Assembly: GCF_001027285.1 (NCBI RefSeq)
Contig: NZ_CP011509.1
Span: forward strand, 9,572,501 to 9,636,500
Length of the DNA: 64,000 nt
Reading direction: 5' to 3'
From: Archangium gephyra
Lineage (GTDB): Bacteria > Myxococcota > Myxococcia > Myxococcales > Myxococcaceae
The position numbers and the translations under genes are program-made. Below the pieces are notes generated by a model. It did no database searches. It was not told the origin of the DNA and saw only the letters and a list, made by a program, of their open reading frames with translations. Each line of letters begins with the position of its first letter. The first letter of the stretch is position 1. This document shows, piece after piece, positions 24,761-32,532 of the stretch.

Positions 24761-25456
24761 CTACCCGCCGGAGGAGAGCTTCTCGCGCCGGGCAAGCTCC
24801 GCCTCGGTCGGCTTCTCCAGCGCGAACGACCCGGCCTTCACCTCTCCGGCGCGTTCGTACGTCGCGATGACGACGCCCGTCGGTGCGACCGCGGACTTCG
24901 TGAGCTTCAGGGCACCGGGCGCGAGGCCGGGCCCGAACAGCCGTTTCCCCCGACCCAGCAGCACCGGGTAGATGAAGAGACGCAGCTCATCGACGAGCTG
25001 ATTCGCGAGCAACGTCTGGAGCAGCTCGCCGCTGCCCTGAACGAGCAACACCGGCCCCTCCTGCTTCTTGAGCGCGTGCACCGCGTCCGCGACGTCCTTG
25101 CCGAGCCACTGCGTGTTCTTCCAGGTGAGCGTCTCGGGAGCGTGGGTGGCCACGTACTTGGTCACGCGGTTGAACGTCTCCGCGACCTGAGCGTTCGCTG
25201 CGTCGAAGGTGCTCTTTGAGGGATCGCTCTCGATGTAGGGCCAATGCGCCGCGAAGATGTCGTAGGTGCGTCGGCCGAGAAGAAGGTCGAAGGGCTGTGA
25301 AAAGACCTCGCCGAGCGACGCATCCATGGCGTCATCCCAATACGGCACCGTCCAGCCGCCGAACTTGAAGCCACCGGTCGGATCCTCCTCCGGACCCCCA
25401 GGGGCCTGCATCACGCCATCCAGACTGACGAAAACTCCGGCCACGACTCTTCGCAT
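24761..25456 (-). CDS. Dihydrofolate reductase/RibD C-terminal-like protein
   Basis: 231 residues. ATG (MRRVVAGVFVSLDGVMQAPG) has AAAGGAG seven bases upstream; the extension to 25546 is unsupported. The N-terminal VSLDGxMQAPGGxxED motif, LLLGRRTYDIFAAHWP, KYVATHAPETLTWKNT, VLLVQGSGELLQTLLANQLVDEL and PVLLGRGKRLFG are characteristic of the RibD_C/YyaP-like DHFR-fold family (NADPH-dependent reductase fold). The physiological substrate of these stand-alone members is generally unknown. Cytosolic; no clear operon partner. Confidence 0.9.
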   Translation of the reverse strand: MRRVVAGVFVSLDGVMQAPGGPEEDPTGGFKFGGWTVPYWDDAMDASLGEVFSQPFDLLLGRRTYDIFAAHWPYIESDPSKSTFDAANAQVAETFNRVTKYVATHAPETLTWKNTQWLGKDVADAVHALKKQEGPVLLVQGSGELLQTLLANQLVDELRLFIYPVLLGRGKRLFGPGLAPGALKLTKSAVAPTGVVIATYERAGEVKAGSFALEKPTEAELARREKLSSGG

Positions 25457-26183
25457 GGAGCTGCTCCTTTGAGAGGGATTCAGTCGTACGACGAACAGCC
25501 CCACCATCGCCTCGGGCGAAGGGGAGGCCTGTGCAGGCGGATACATTCAGCCCGAGGGCAGAGTGCAACAGCCCGGCCGCGGCGCGTCGTTGCAGGGGGA
25601 ACTCCATTCGCGGACACGGGACTCCTCCAGGAGGCTGCGATGTTTTGCCTCATGGACTGCCCCCGGCCGCCAGACTCATCGGTCGGTCGTTCGAAATCGT
25701 CTCGGACGCGTTCGCCCCCCACAGTGACCTACATCAGAGGAGGAGGCGGGAATCGAAGCCGCTAACGGCGGATCCACTCTCCCTCGGGACCAGAGCATCA
25801 CCCCGCTTTCCCTCTGAGAATGGGGCGCCCATCTGTCCGGGCGAGTCCAGGCGCGTCCGTTCGGTTTGGTCCTTTTTTGGTCCCCTTGCCGGGCGATAAG
25901 TGGCGAGCCCTTCGCCCCTCGATCTGGCTTCTGGCGCCGATGCCATAGCCTACTAATGTCGTGCCCTGGTGGCAGCCACGGGCCCGAGCTTCGCCTACCA
26001 CGCAGTAGTGGGCTCTATGAGCCCGAGCGCCGTTGACCCGGGTTGAGGCGTTGCCCGAAACTTTCGATTCCAACAAGCCGGACAGCATCGGGAAGCGCTC
26101 CGCCTCCCTCGGACTCGTCCGCTCAACCGAGGTTGAGCGGGAGAGCAGGCAGGCAACGCAGCGAAGCACTGAGGGACAAGGCT
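25457..26183. other. 727-bp intergenic region bordering a lower-GC insert
   Basis: No gene is supported. It contains a tRNA T-arm-like fragment near 25738-25765, a T-run with two ttggtcc copies (25865-25885) and, towards its right end, a drop in GC that continues into the next two genes. This is what the border of an acquired segment looks like, but no integrase is present within the window. Confidence 0.5.
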
Positions 26184-26687
26184 ATGCACCCAGCACGTCT
26201 AACGCGATTGATGGCGCTGCTAACGGCGGTTGCGGTGGCAAACCTCGGATGCGCCCACACGCAGAAGCCCGAGCGCAGGATGTTCCTGATCGCCGAGGAC
26301 GCAAGCAGCATCGACTTTCAAGAAGATGCACGCGGGATCGGTGGCGCTGGAGCTGAGGCTTACTGCAACGAGCTACAAAAGCAGTGCTACACCAAGTGTA
26401 TGAGGCGCAAACCCGAGATCCCATCCATACCGAAACACTCTGGCAAGCATAAGGAGCACTGCACCACAAAGTGCCTCAACGAATTTACGGATTGCGTCAA
26501 GAAAATGGAGGAACTGGAGAGGCAGGAGTCACAGAGCAAGAAGCTTCAATTCCCAAACATCAACGAAGCGCTCGAATGGCTCAAAGCACATACACCCGAG
26601 GCTCCGCCCGGAACCCATGTAGCCGTGGCAGGAGTAGGCTTTGTTATTGCGATAGTCGGCGGCGCACTCTTTCTCGTTCCCATCTAA
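26184..26687 (+). CDS. Cys-rich lipoprotein with C-terminal hydrophobic segment; candidate SitA-like toxin
   Basis: 167 residues. ATG with GAGGGACAAGG upstream. Signal peptide MHPARLTRLMALLTAVAVAN with lipobox ANLGC (Cys23) and Ala at +2. The mature part has six Cys in a symmetric pattern (CNELQKQCYTKC at 61-72 and CTTKCLNEFTDC at 93-104) around PKHSGKHKEHC, a charged Lys/Glu helix, LEWLKAHTPEA, and a Gly-rich hydrophobic tail (residues 145-167) ending the protein. Codon third positions use A/T far more than neighbouring genes, pointing to recent acquisition. A small acidic protein gene follows 46 bases later on the same strand. The layout lipoprotein + small cytosolic partner fits M. xanthus SitA/SitI modules, in which TraAB outer-membrane exchange delivers a lipoprotein toxin to kin; homology to named Sit families is not established here. 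Confidence 0.6.
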   Translation: MHPARLTRLMALLTAVAVANLGCAHTQKPERRMFLIAEDASSIDFQEDARGIGGAGAEAYCNELQKQCYTKCMRRKPEIPSIPKHSGKHKEHCTTKCLNEFTDCVKKMEELERQESQSKKLQFPNINEALEWLKAHTPEAPPGTHVAVAGVGFVIAIVGGALFLVPI

Positions 26688-26733
26688 GCCAAACGTTGCA
26701 TAAAAAAAGAACCCTGAAAGATTCGGCGCTACC

Positions 26734-27129
26734 ATGCCCCACATTCCAGACTTCGACACAGACGCAATCCTCAGCGCTCTTAACGTGATCAGCCAGAAGC
26801 ATCCGGAGGGCTCCCCGGAGAGGGACGTAATCGAACTCGCGCAGATCGCATTGGTCTACCCTCGCCACATCCGGAAAGAGGATGACTTCCGCAGGTTCTA
26901 CAAAGAATTCTTTGATCCCGCATTCAAGCTCAAGGTCTCCCATGAGTTTGCAACGCGGGAAGATGCAGACAAATGGCTTGCCAGCGGAAACGCGAAGGAC
27001 GCCGAGCGCGTCAGAATCGCCGGTAAGGGGTTCATGGTCGTTCAACTGCCAGGGCGGCTAACGTTGATGAGCGCACCTCTTGAAGACGAAGAGGTGGAGG
27101 AAGACGAATCGGAGGAGGATTCCGAGTAG
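26734..27129 (+). CDS. Small acidic protein; candidate immunity partner
   Basis: 131 residues, no signal peptide, predicted mostly helical (FDTDAILSALNVISQKH, RRFYKEFFDPAFKL, ATREDADKWLASG) with a C-terminal run of Glu/Asp (EDEEVEEDESEEDSE). The segment KVSHEFATREDADKWLASG followed by IAGKGFMVVQLPG suggests a small alpha/beta fold. No family recognised. It follows the lipoprotein gene by 46 bases and shares its lower GC content, so the two probably arrived and function together. A cytosolic acidic partner is what one expects of an immunity protein, but this is inference. Confidence 0.6.
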   Translation: MPHIPDFDTDAILSALNVISQKHPEGSPERDVIELAQIALVYPRHIRKEDDFRRFYKEFFDPAFKLKVSHEFATREDADKWLASGNAKDAERVRIAGKGFMVVQLPGRLTLMSAPLEDEEVEEDESEEDSE

Positions 27130-27230
27130 GCGATTCAAGCTCAGTGCTACTTGGTCACTTCTCGATCTTTGGAAGTGGTTTTCCTGGAGGTGACTCCAGG
27201 CGTCAACTACCCTGGCACAGGGGGACTCCG

Positions 27231-28634
27231 TCAGCGCACGGCCACGGTGCGGCCGCGCCAATCGGCCGAGCTCCACCGTTGGAAGGAGCCGAAGTCCTCG
27301 ACGCGCTCGGCGCTCTTCTCCGGCATCAGCGTCTCGCGCTTGAGCAGCTGGAAGGAGGACTTCACCCGGCCCTCCACGAGGGCCTCGCGAGCCACCAGCA
27401 CCCGCGAGCCATCCGGGGAGAAGCCCGCCAGCTCCACGTAACCGAGCACCGGCTCCGTGGCCGCGGGCGCCACCGTATCCAGCACCCACGCCCCACCCTC
27501 CTGGTGGAACACCCACAGCTCCGTCCAGCTCTCGAGCATCTGCACCGCCACCGTCACCGTCGAGCCCTGCGCCGAGCGCCGCACCGAGCCCGGCCACACC
27601 AGCCCGTAGGTGCAGCGCTCGGACAGCACCGCCTTGGGCTCCTTCGCGTCCACCAGGCGCATGCAGGTCTCTCCCGGCTGCCCCTGGGCCAGCTCGAGCA
27701 CGGGCCCCGAGCCCGGCCGCTCCACGGCGGGCTCCACCGCATGACGCGAGGCCCCCACCCGCACCGCGGCCGCCGCGTACACCGGCTTGTCCTCCTCGGC
27801 CAGCTCCGCCTTCAGCACCCGCGCCAGCTCCTCCACCGAGCGCTCGCTGGCCTTCGCACCCCGCTGCGCCTCGCCCCGGCGGGAGAGCTGGTACGCCAGC
27901 GCCGCGTACACCTCCGCCCGCCGCAGGTGCAGCCGGTTGGCCAGGTACGCCGGCAGCTTCGCCGCGTCCACCTGCTCCAGCACGGTGCTCCGCCACTCAT
28001 TGAGGGACTGCGCCTCCACCGGGCCCATCGCCGGATCGATGCACTCCGGCCGCGTCAGCGCGAGCGCCGCCCGGACGCGGGCCTCGGGACTTCCACCGAG
28101 CGCCAGGACCCGGCGGAAGGCCTCCCCGTCGTAACAGACGCGGGTGCGGCCCTCTCGCTCGAAGCTGACGAGCTTCACCCCATAGCTGGCGGCCACGTCC
28201 AGGTGCGCCGCCAGGGCCGCGTCGTTGGTCTTGTTGGACGTGGCGCGCCGGGCGAGCCGGTCCGCCATCGTCCCCAGCGCATCGAAGAGCTCCGGCCCCA
28301 CCTGCGAGGCGGGCGCCGCGCGCAACAGCGCCGCCGCGTAACCAATACCCAGCGCCTCCGAGCCCGAGGTGTCCTTCAGGAACTCCACCACGGCCTGGAG
28401 GCGGGACACGCTCGTCTCCTCCAGGCGGTAGACGCGCACCTGGTGCGAGCGCACGTAGCCGGGGCGCTCACGGCGATGGTCATACACCTGGATGAACCCC
28501 TGCCGTTCCCCGCGGACCTCGAGCCACTCGCCCTGCCAGAGCGTGGCCTGGCGGGCGGCGGAGTCCTGGGGCGCGGCGCGCAGGGGCGCCTGGTCCTGCA
28601 CCACGAGGGCGATGACGACGAGCGTGGCGAGCAT
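27231..28634 (-). CDS. Exported protein with SH3-like domain, partner of SPFH protein
   Basis: 467 residues. Hydrophobic N-terminus (MLATLVVIALVVQDQAPLRAAP) is a signal peptide or anchor. Residues 31-70 (LWQGEWLEVRGERQGFIQVYDHRRERPGYVRSHQ, read in parts) have a bacterial SH3 pattern (WLEVRGER, PGYVRSHQVRVY). The rest is a helical Ala-rich region and, from about residue 310, a beta region (CMRLVDAKEPKAVLSERCTYGLVWPG, GGAWVLDTVAPA). No enzymatic motif. Its start lies five bases after the stop of the SPFH gene, so the two form an operon and may act at the same membrane site. Confidence 0.68.
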   Translation of the reverse strand: MLATLVVIALVVQDQAPLRAAPQDSAARQATLWQGEWLEVRGERQGFIQVYDHRRERPGYVRSHQVRVYRLEETSVSRLQAVVEFLKDTSGSEALGIGYAAALLRAAPASQVGPELFDALGTMADRLARRATSNKTNDAALAAHLDVAASYGVKLVSFEREGRTRVCYDGEAFRRVLALGGSPEARVRAALALTRPECIDPAMGPVEAQSLNEWRSTVLEQVDAAKLPAYLANRLHLRRAEVYAALAYQLSRRGEAQRGAKASERSVEELARVLKAELAEEDKPVYAAAAVRVGASRHAVEPAVERPGSGPVLELAQGQPGETCMRLVDAKEPKAVLSERCTYGLVWPGSVRRSAQGSTVTVAVQMLESWTELWVFHQEGGAWVLDTVAPAATEPVLGYVELAGFSPDGSRVLVAREALVEGRVKSSFQLLKRETLMPEKSAERVEDFGSFQRWSSADWRGRTVAVR

Positions 28635-28639
28635 GGCGG

Positions 28640-29980
28640 TTACTCCTCCTGGGAGGACATCTCCTCAGTGCTGGCAACGGGGTCGGACGAGGGCTTCGGC
28701 GCGCCCGCGTACCCGGCCGTCTGAGGCTGGCCCAGCAGGTTGCCGGCGATGAACCCACCCGCCTGCGGCGGCGCGATGATGACCTGGATCTTGTCGGACA
28801 GCTTGTCGGCGAGCGTCTTCTGGATGAGGAGCGGGTTGCGGCTGATGAGCTCGGCGTCGCGGGCGAGCTGCTCGGAGGCGGCCTTGCCGGTGACCTCCAC
28901 GCGGTAGGCATCCGACTCGGCGAGCTTGCGCCGGGCATCCGCCTCACCGGCGGCCTCGATGCGGTGCGCCTCGGCCTCGGCGGTGGCCTGGGTCAGGCGG
29001 GAAACCTTCGCGGCCTCGGCCTCCAGGCGGCGCTGTTCGATCTCCTTCTCCTTGAAGGGGAGGACGTGGCGCATGGCCTCGGCCTTGGCCTTGGCGGCGA
29101 TGATCTCCTCGTTGCCGGCGGCCTCGGCGGCCTTCTCGCGGCGGACCTTGTCGGCCTCGGCCTCCAGCTCGGACTGCTTGACCTGCTTGTCCTTGAGGTC
29201 GAGCGTGTAGCGCATCTTCTCCGCGTTCAGCTCCTCGGAGAGCAGCGCCTCCATGCCGACACGGTACTGGTGGGGCAGGTCCACGTTGCCCAGCGAGACC
29301 GAGCGCAGGATGACGCCATCGGCGGCCAGCAGGGGCGTGAGCTCCGTGGTGAGGTCTTTCTGAATCTGCACCCGGTGGGTGGAGAAGATCTCCCGGACGG
29401 TGTGCTGGGCGAAGTGGCGGCGCAACACGCCGTCGATGACGGGCTCGATGATCTCCTGGCCCACGTTCTCCGGGAGGCGGGCGGACAGGGCGCGGATCTT
29501 CTCCGGGTCGAGCAGGTAGCGGATGTTGACCTCGACGCCGATGGACAGGCCCTCCACGGACTGGAAGGGCGCCGCGTCCGTGGCGCGGGCGCTGCGGGCG
29601 GGCTGGTACGTCTGGTCCTTGAGGCTGTAGCGGCTGAGCCGGTGCACCTCGGGGAGCAGCAGGGACCAGCCCTCGTGCAGCTCCGACACGTTGCCGGTGA
29701 GCCGGTTGACCCGGATGCCCACCTCGCCGGGCTCGATCATGCAGAGGGGCCGGGCGGCCACGGTCCCGGCCACCAGGCCCGTCACCGCCAGCCCGGCCAT
29801 CACCCGGCGGCCCCGCTGGGCGTAGATGAGCCACCGGCCCCGGCTGACCATCCCACGCGTCACCTCGCCGGCCAGCGACACCAGCTTCTTCAGCCCCTCA
29901 CCGGGCTTCTTCGGCTCGGGGTGCTTCGTCTCCTGCGTCTGCTCGTTCCGCTGCTGCTCGTTCCGCGTCTCGTTGCTCAT
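28640..29980 (-). CDS. SPFH/Band 7 (flotillin/prohibitin-like) membrane protein
   Basis: 446 residues. The ATG (MSNETRNEQQRNEQ) has GGAGAGGG five bases upstream; the longer frame to 30073 is not supported. A charged N-terminus precedes one transmembrane helix (about residues 62-80) and an SPFH domain starting IEPGEVGIRVNRLTG, with VEVNIRYLLDPEKI, EPVIDGVLRRHFAQHTVREIF and LRSVSLGNVDLPHQY. Residues 265-400 form a long Ala/Glu/Lys coiled coil (EAEADKVRREKAAEAAG, AEAEAHRIEAAGEADARRK), ending with a Gly/Pro tail. SPFH proteins oligomerise into ring-like scaffolds that organise membrane proteins and proteases. Operon with the downstream SH3-like protein. Confidence 0.9.
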   Translation of the reverse strand: MSNETRNEQQRNEQTQETKHPEPKKPGEGLKKLVSLAGEVTRGMVSRGRWLIYAQRGRRVMAGLAVTGLVAGTVAARPLCMIEPGEVGIRVNRLTGNVSELHEGWSLLLPEVHRLSRYSLKDQTYQPARSARATDAAPFQSVEGLSIGVEVNIRYLLDPEKIRALSARLPENVGQEIIEPVIDGVLRRHFAQHTVREIFSTHRVQIQKDLTTELTPLLAADGVILRSVSLGNVDLPHQYRVGMEALLSEELNAEKMRYTLDLKDKQVKQSELEAEADKVRREKAAEAAGNEEIIAAKAKAEAMRHVLPFKEKEIEQRRLEAEAAKVSRLTQATAEAEAHRIEAAGEADARRKLAESDAYRVEVTGKAASEQLARDAELISRNPLLIQKTLADKLSDKIQVIIAPPQAGGFIAGNLLGQPQTAGYAGAPKPSSDPVASTEEMSSQEE

Positions 29981-30161
29981 GCGTGCCCTCTCCGCGAGGA
30001 GGGCATTGCAGGAGCGATGCCGGGCAGGCGAGCAGCCAGGGCCAGAGGCACGGGCCTCGGCGAGCCACCCCAAGCGGCGCCCGTGCGTGGCCGCACGGAC
30101 TCACCGCGTGGCTGGGGCGACCCACCGGTGCGCGTGCGAGTGCGTCAGGCCATCCACGGGC

Positions 30162-31220
30162 TCACAGCGGCCGCACGTGCTCGGCCAGCTTCCCGGTGGC
30201 GAGCAGCTCGCGCAGCTCGTCTCCCATCCGCTGCCCCTCCGCCAGCACCTGACGCCAGGCGCGCAGCCGCTCGGCATCCGTCATCCGGACGAAGTCCTCC
30301 CGGTCCGGAATCCTGCCGCCCGGCAGCCGCGCGACGAACTCGGGCGAGGGGGACATCAACAGGGCCCGGCGGAAGTTGAGGGGCCCGGCCCGCCGCCACG
30401 GCAGCGACTTGTCGAACCAGCCGGGCACCACGTACGGGTAGAAGTGCGGGTAGAGCACCAGTCCCTCTCCCGGGCCGAACTCCAGGTCCAGGTGGTAGTC
30501 GAGCACCCCGCCGTCCCGGTAGACGCCCTCCCCTGCCCCGGGGATGCGCACCCCGGCGAGCACGAGGGGAATGGAGCCCGAGGCCATGAGGGCCGGGCGC
30601 AGGTTCTCCCGGGTCAGCGGCAGGTGGACGGAGGGCAGGTCCGCGAGCCCGGAGAACGGGCTGGTATCGCCCGCGGTGTGGAAGATGACCCGCTCCAGGT
30701 GGAGCCCCAGGGTGCGGCGGCTCACCAGGTTGCCCACGGCGCCGAGGGCGAGCCCCAGCAGCTGGGCGTGGCGCTGCTCGCTGGCGGTGAGGCCCCGGCA
30801 CCGCGTGGTGAGGACGTGCAGCCGCGCCCAGGGGTGGTTCAGGAGCTGCTCCTCGCCGTCCGGGCCCAGGAGCGCGTCCAGGATGCCCCGGCTGGTGGTG
30901 CTCACCAGCTCCGGCGGGGGCTTGGGCGGGTAGCGCTGCTCGACATAGGCCTCGGCGAACCGCTCCAGGGCGGCCACCGGGTCCTTCTGGGCGAGGCACG
31001 CCAGACGCCAGCTGCCAATGGAGGAGCCAAGGAGGTGGAGCGGCCGGGTGCGCTCCTTCAGGAACTCCCCGAAGAGCACCCGGTCGAGCCCGGCCAGCAC
31101 CAGCCACTTGGGGCCGCCGGAGGCGCCGGGAAGCACATCGATGTCATCCGGGCGCAGGCCGCGCTCGCGGAGGAGGCGCAGCGCGTCGGGGCCGGCCAGG
31201 AGGGTGAGGCTCGAAGTCAT
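30162..31220 (-). CDS. Patatin-like phospholipase
   Basis: 352 residues. Patatin signature elements are present: oxyanion-like Gly-rich GASGGPKW (residues 32-39), nucleophile Ser in GSSIGSWR (G-x-S-x-G), and the catalytic Asp in YRDGGVLDY (D-G-G). ASGSIPLVLAGVRI is also typical. No signal peptide, so probably cytosolic or membrane-associated; acts as a lipid acyl hydrolase on phospholipid or neutral lipid. It is divergent from the VWA gene with only 44 bases between the starts. Confidence 0.88.
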   Translation of the reverse strand: MTSSLTLLAGPDALRLLRERGLRPDDIDVLPGASGGPKWLVLAGLDRVLFGEFLKERTRPLHLLGSSIGSWRLACLAQKDPVAALERFAEAYVEQRYPPKPPPELVSTTSRGILDALLGPDGEEQLLNHPWARLHVLTTRCRGLTASEQRHAQLLGLALGAVGNLVSRRTLGLHLERVIFHTAGDTSPFSGLADLPSVHLPLTRENLRPALMASGSIPLVLAGVRIPGAGEGVYRDGGVLDYHLDLEFGPGEGLVLYPHFYPYVVPGWFDKSLPWRRAGPLNFRRALLMSPSPEFVARLPGGRIPDREDFVRMTDAERLRAWRQVLAEGQRMGDELRELLATGKLAEHVRPL

Positions 31221-31264
31221 GGCCGTGTATAAAACCTTTTCCGGGTCCGTTCGTAGAAGCGTGC
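31221..31264. promoter_or_regulatory. Short divergent promoter region
   Basis: Only 44 bases separate the patatin and VWA start codons; they contain tataaaacctttt, an unusually AT-rich -10-like stretch for this genome. Promoter elements of at least one gene probably extend into coding sequence. Confidence 0.35.
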
Positions 31265-32446
31265 ATGCTCAAGCACTCGCTCCTGTGTCTCGGCCTGATG
31301 GCGCTGCCCGGTTCCGCTTCCGCGGAGCCCAACCCGCCCGCCAAACCCGCCCCCCAGCAGAGCCGGCCCGCCGTGTCTCCCGGGACGCTCGAGGCGGCCA
31401 TCTCCGCCCCCAAGGTGCAGATCGCCCTGCTCCTGGACACCAGCAGCAGCATGGATGGCCTCATCGAGCAGACCAAGCGCCAGCTGTGGACGGTGGTGAA
31501 TGCCTTCCAGAAGGCCCAGCGCGACGGCCAGCAGGCCCGGCTGGAGATCGCCCTCTACGAGTACGGCAACGACACGCTCTCCGCCGAGAGCGGCTACATC
31601 CGCCAGGTGGTGCCCCTCACCTCGGACCTGGACCGGGTGTCCGAGCACCTCTTCGCCCTGAAGACGAACGGCGGCAGCGAGTTCTGCGGCCAGGCCATCC
31701 AGAAGGCGACGCAGCAGCTCGAGTGGAGCAAGTCCAAGAAGGACCTGAAGCTCATCTACATCGCGGGCAACGAGCCCTTCTCCCAGGGGCCAGTGGCGTT
31801 CCGCACGGCCATCTCCTCGGCGAAGGAGCACGGCATCATGGTCAACACCATCCACTGCGGCCCCTCGGAGGTCGGCACGAACAGCGGCTGGGCGGAGGCG
31901 GCGCGCTTCGCGGGCGGGCAGCCCTTCAACATCGACCAGAACCAGGCGGTGGCCATGGTCGCCGCGCCCCAGGACGAGGAGATCGCGAAGCTGGGCGTGG
32001 AGCTGAACAAGACGTACCTGAGCTATGGACGCTCGGGCGCGGAGGCCAAGAAGCGCCAGGCGGCCCAGGACAGCAACGCCAGCGGCAACGCCGTCAGCGC
32101 CACCACGCGCGCCATGTCCAAGGCCTCGCGGCTCTACGACAACTCGAGCTGGGACCTGGTGGACGGCACGAAGCAGGGCAAGGTGAAGCTGGAGGCGCTC
32201 AAGGAGGAGGAGCTGCCCGAGGAGCTGCGCGGCAAGAACGCCGAGGAGCGCAAGGCCGTGCTGGACGCCAAGGAGAAGGAGCGCACGGAGCTGCAGGCGC
32301 GCATCCAGAAGCTGAGCCAGGAGCGGCAGCAGTACCTCGCCGGCAAGCAGAAGGAGCTGGCCTCCGAGGGGAAGAACACGCTCGACAAGGCCATCCTCGA
32401 CTCGGTCCAGACCCAGGCCAAGGCGCAGAGCTTCACACTGGAGTGA
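31265..32446 (+). CDS. Secreted/periplasmic von Willebrand factor A domain protein
   Basis: 393 residues with a Sec signal (MLKHSLLCLGLMALPGSASA-E). The VWA domain begins VQIALLLDTSSSMDG, an intact DxSxS MIDAS metal site, followed by RLEIALYEYGNDTLS, TNGGSEFCGQAIQKA (MIDAS Thr/Gly loop) and KLIYIAGNEPFSQG. After about residue 245 comes a charged coiled coil (EEELPEELRGKNAEERKAVL, read in parts) to the C-terminus. VWA domains bind protein partners through a divalent metal; a periplasmic adaptor is likely. The gene precedes the desaturase by 86 bases and may be co-transcribed. Confidence 0.88.
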   Translation: MLKHSLLCLGLMALPGSASAEPNPPAKPAPQQSRPAVSPGTLEAAISAPKVQIALLLDTSSSMDGLIEQTKRQLWTVVNAFQKAQRDGQQARLEIALYEYGNDTLSAESGYIRQVVPLTSDLDRVSEHLFALKTNGGSEFCGQAIQKATQQLEWSKSKKDLKLIYIAGNEPFSQGPVAFRTAISSAKEHGIMVNTIHCGPSEVGTNSGWAEAARFAGGQPFNIDQNQAVAMVAAPQDEEIAKLGVELNKTYLSYGRSGAEAKKRQAAQDSNASGNAVSATTRAMSKASRLYDNSSWDLVDGTKQGKVKLEALKEEELPEELRGKNAEERKAVLDAKEKERTELQARIQKLSQERQQYLAGKQKELASEGKNTLDKAILDSVQTQAKAQSFTLE

Positions 32447-32532
32447 GGGCCGGTGATATGACGCGTGGCGTCGAGCGGGAGGGCTGTGACAAGCTGCGCC
32501 GCCCCCCGCTCGTACGACCGAAAGGAAGCGTC

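Noticed and set aside
25738-25830. Possible tRNA or tmRNA 3' end on the minus strand
   Set aside because: The T-stem has a mismatch and no matching 5' acceptor strand is present within range.
25531-25899. 122-codon + strand frame in the intergenic region upstream of the low-GC pair
   Set aside because: No start signal, no codon bias and no recognisable protein; it overlaps the T-arm-like fragment.
30145-31107. 320-codon alternative frame over the patatin gene
   Set aside because: Composed of Arg/Pro/Gly/Ala shadow sequence; the annotated frame carries all patatin motifs.
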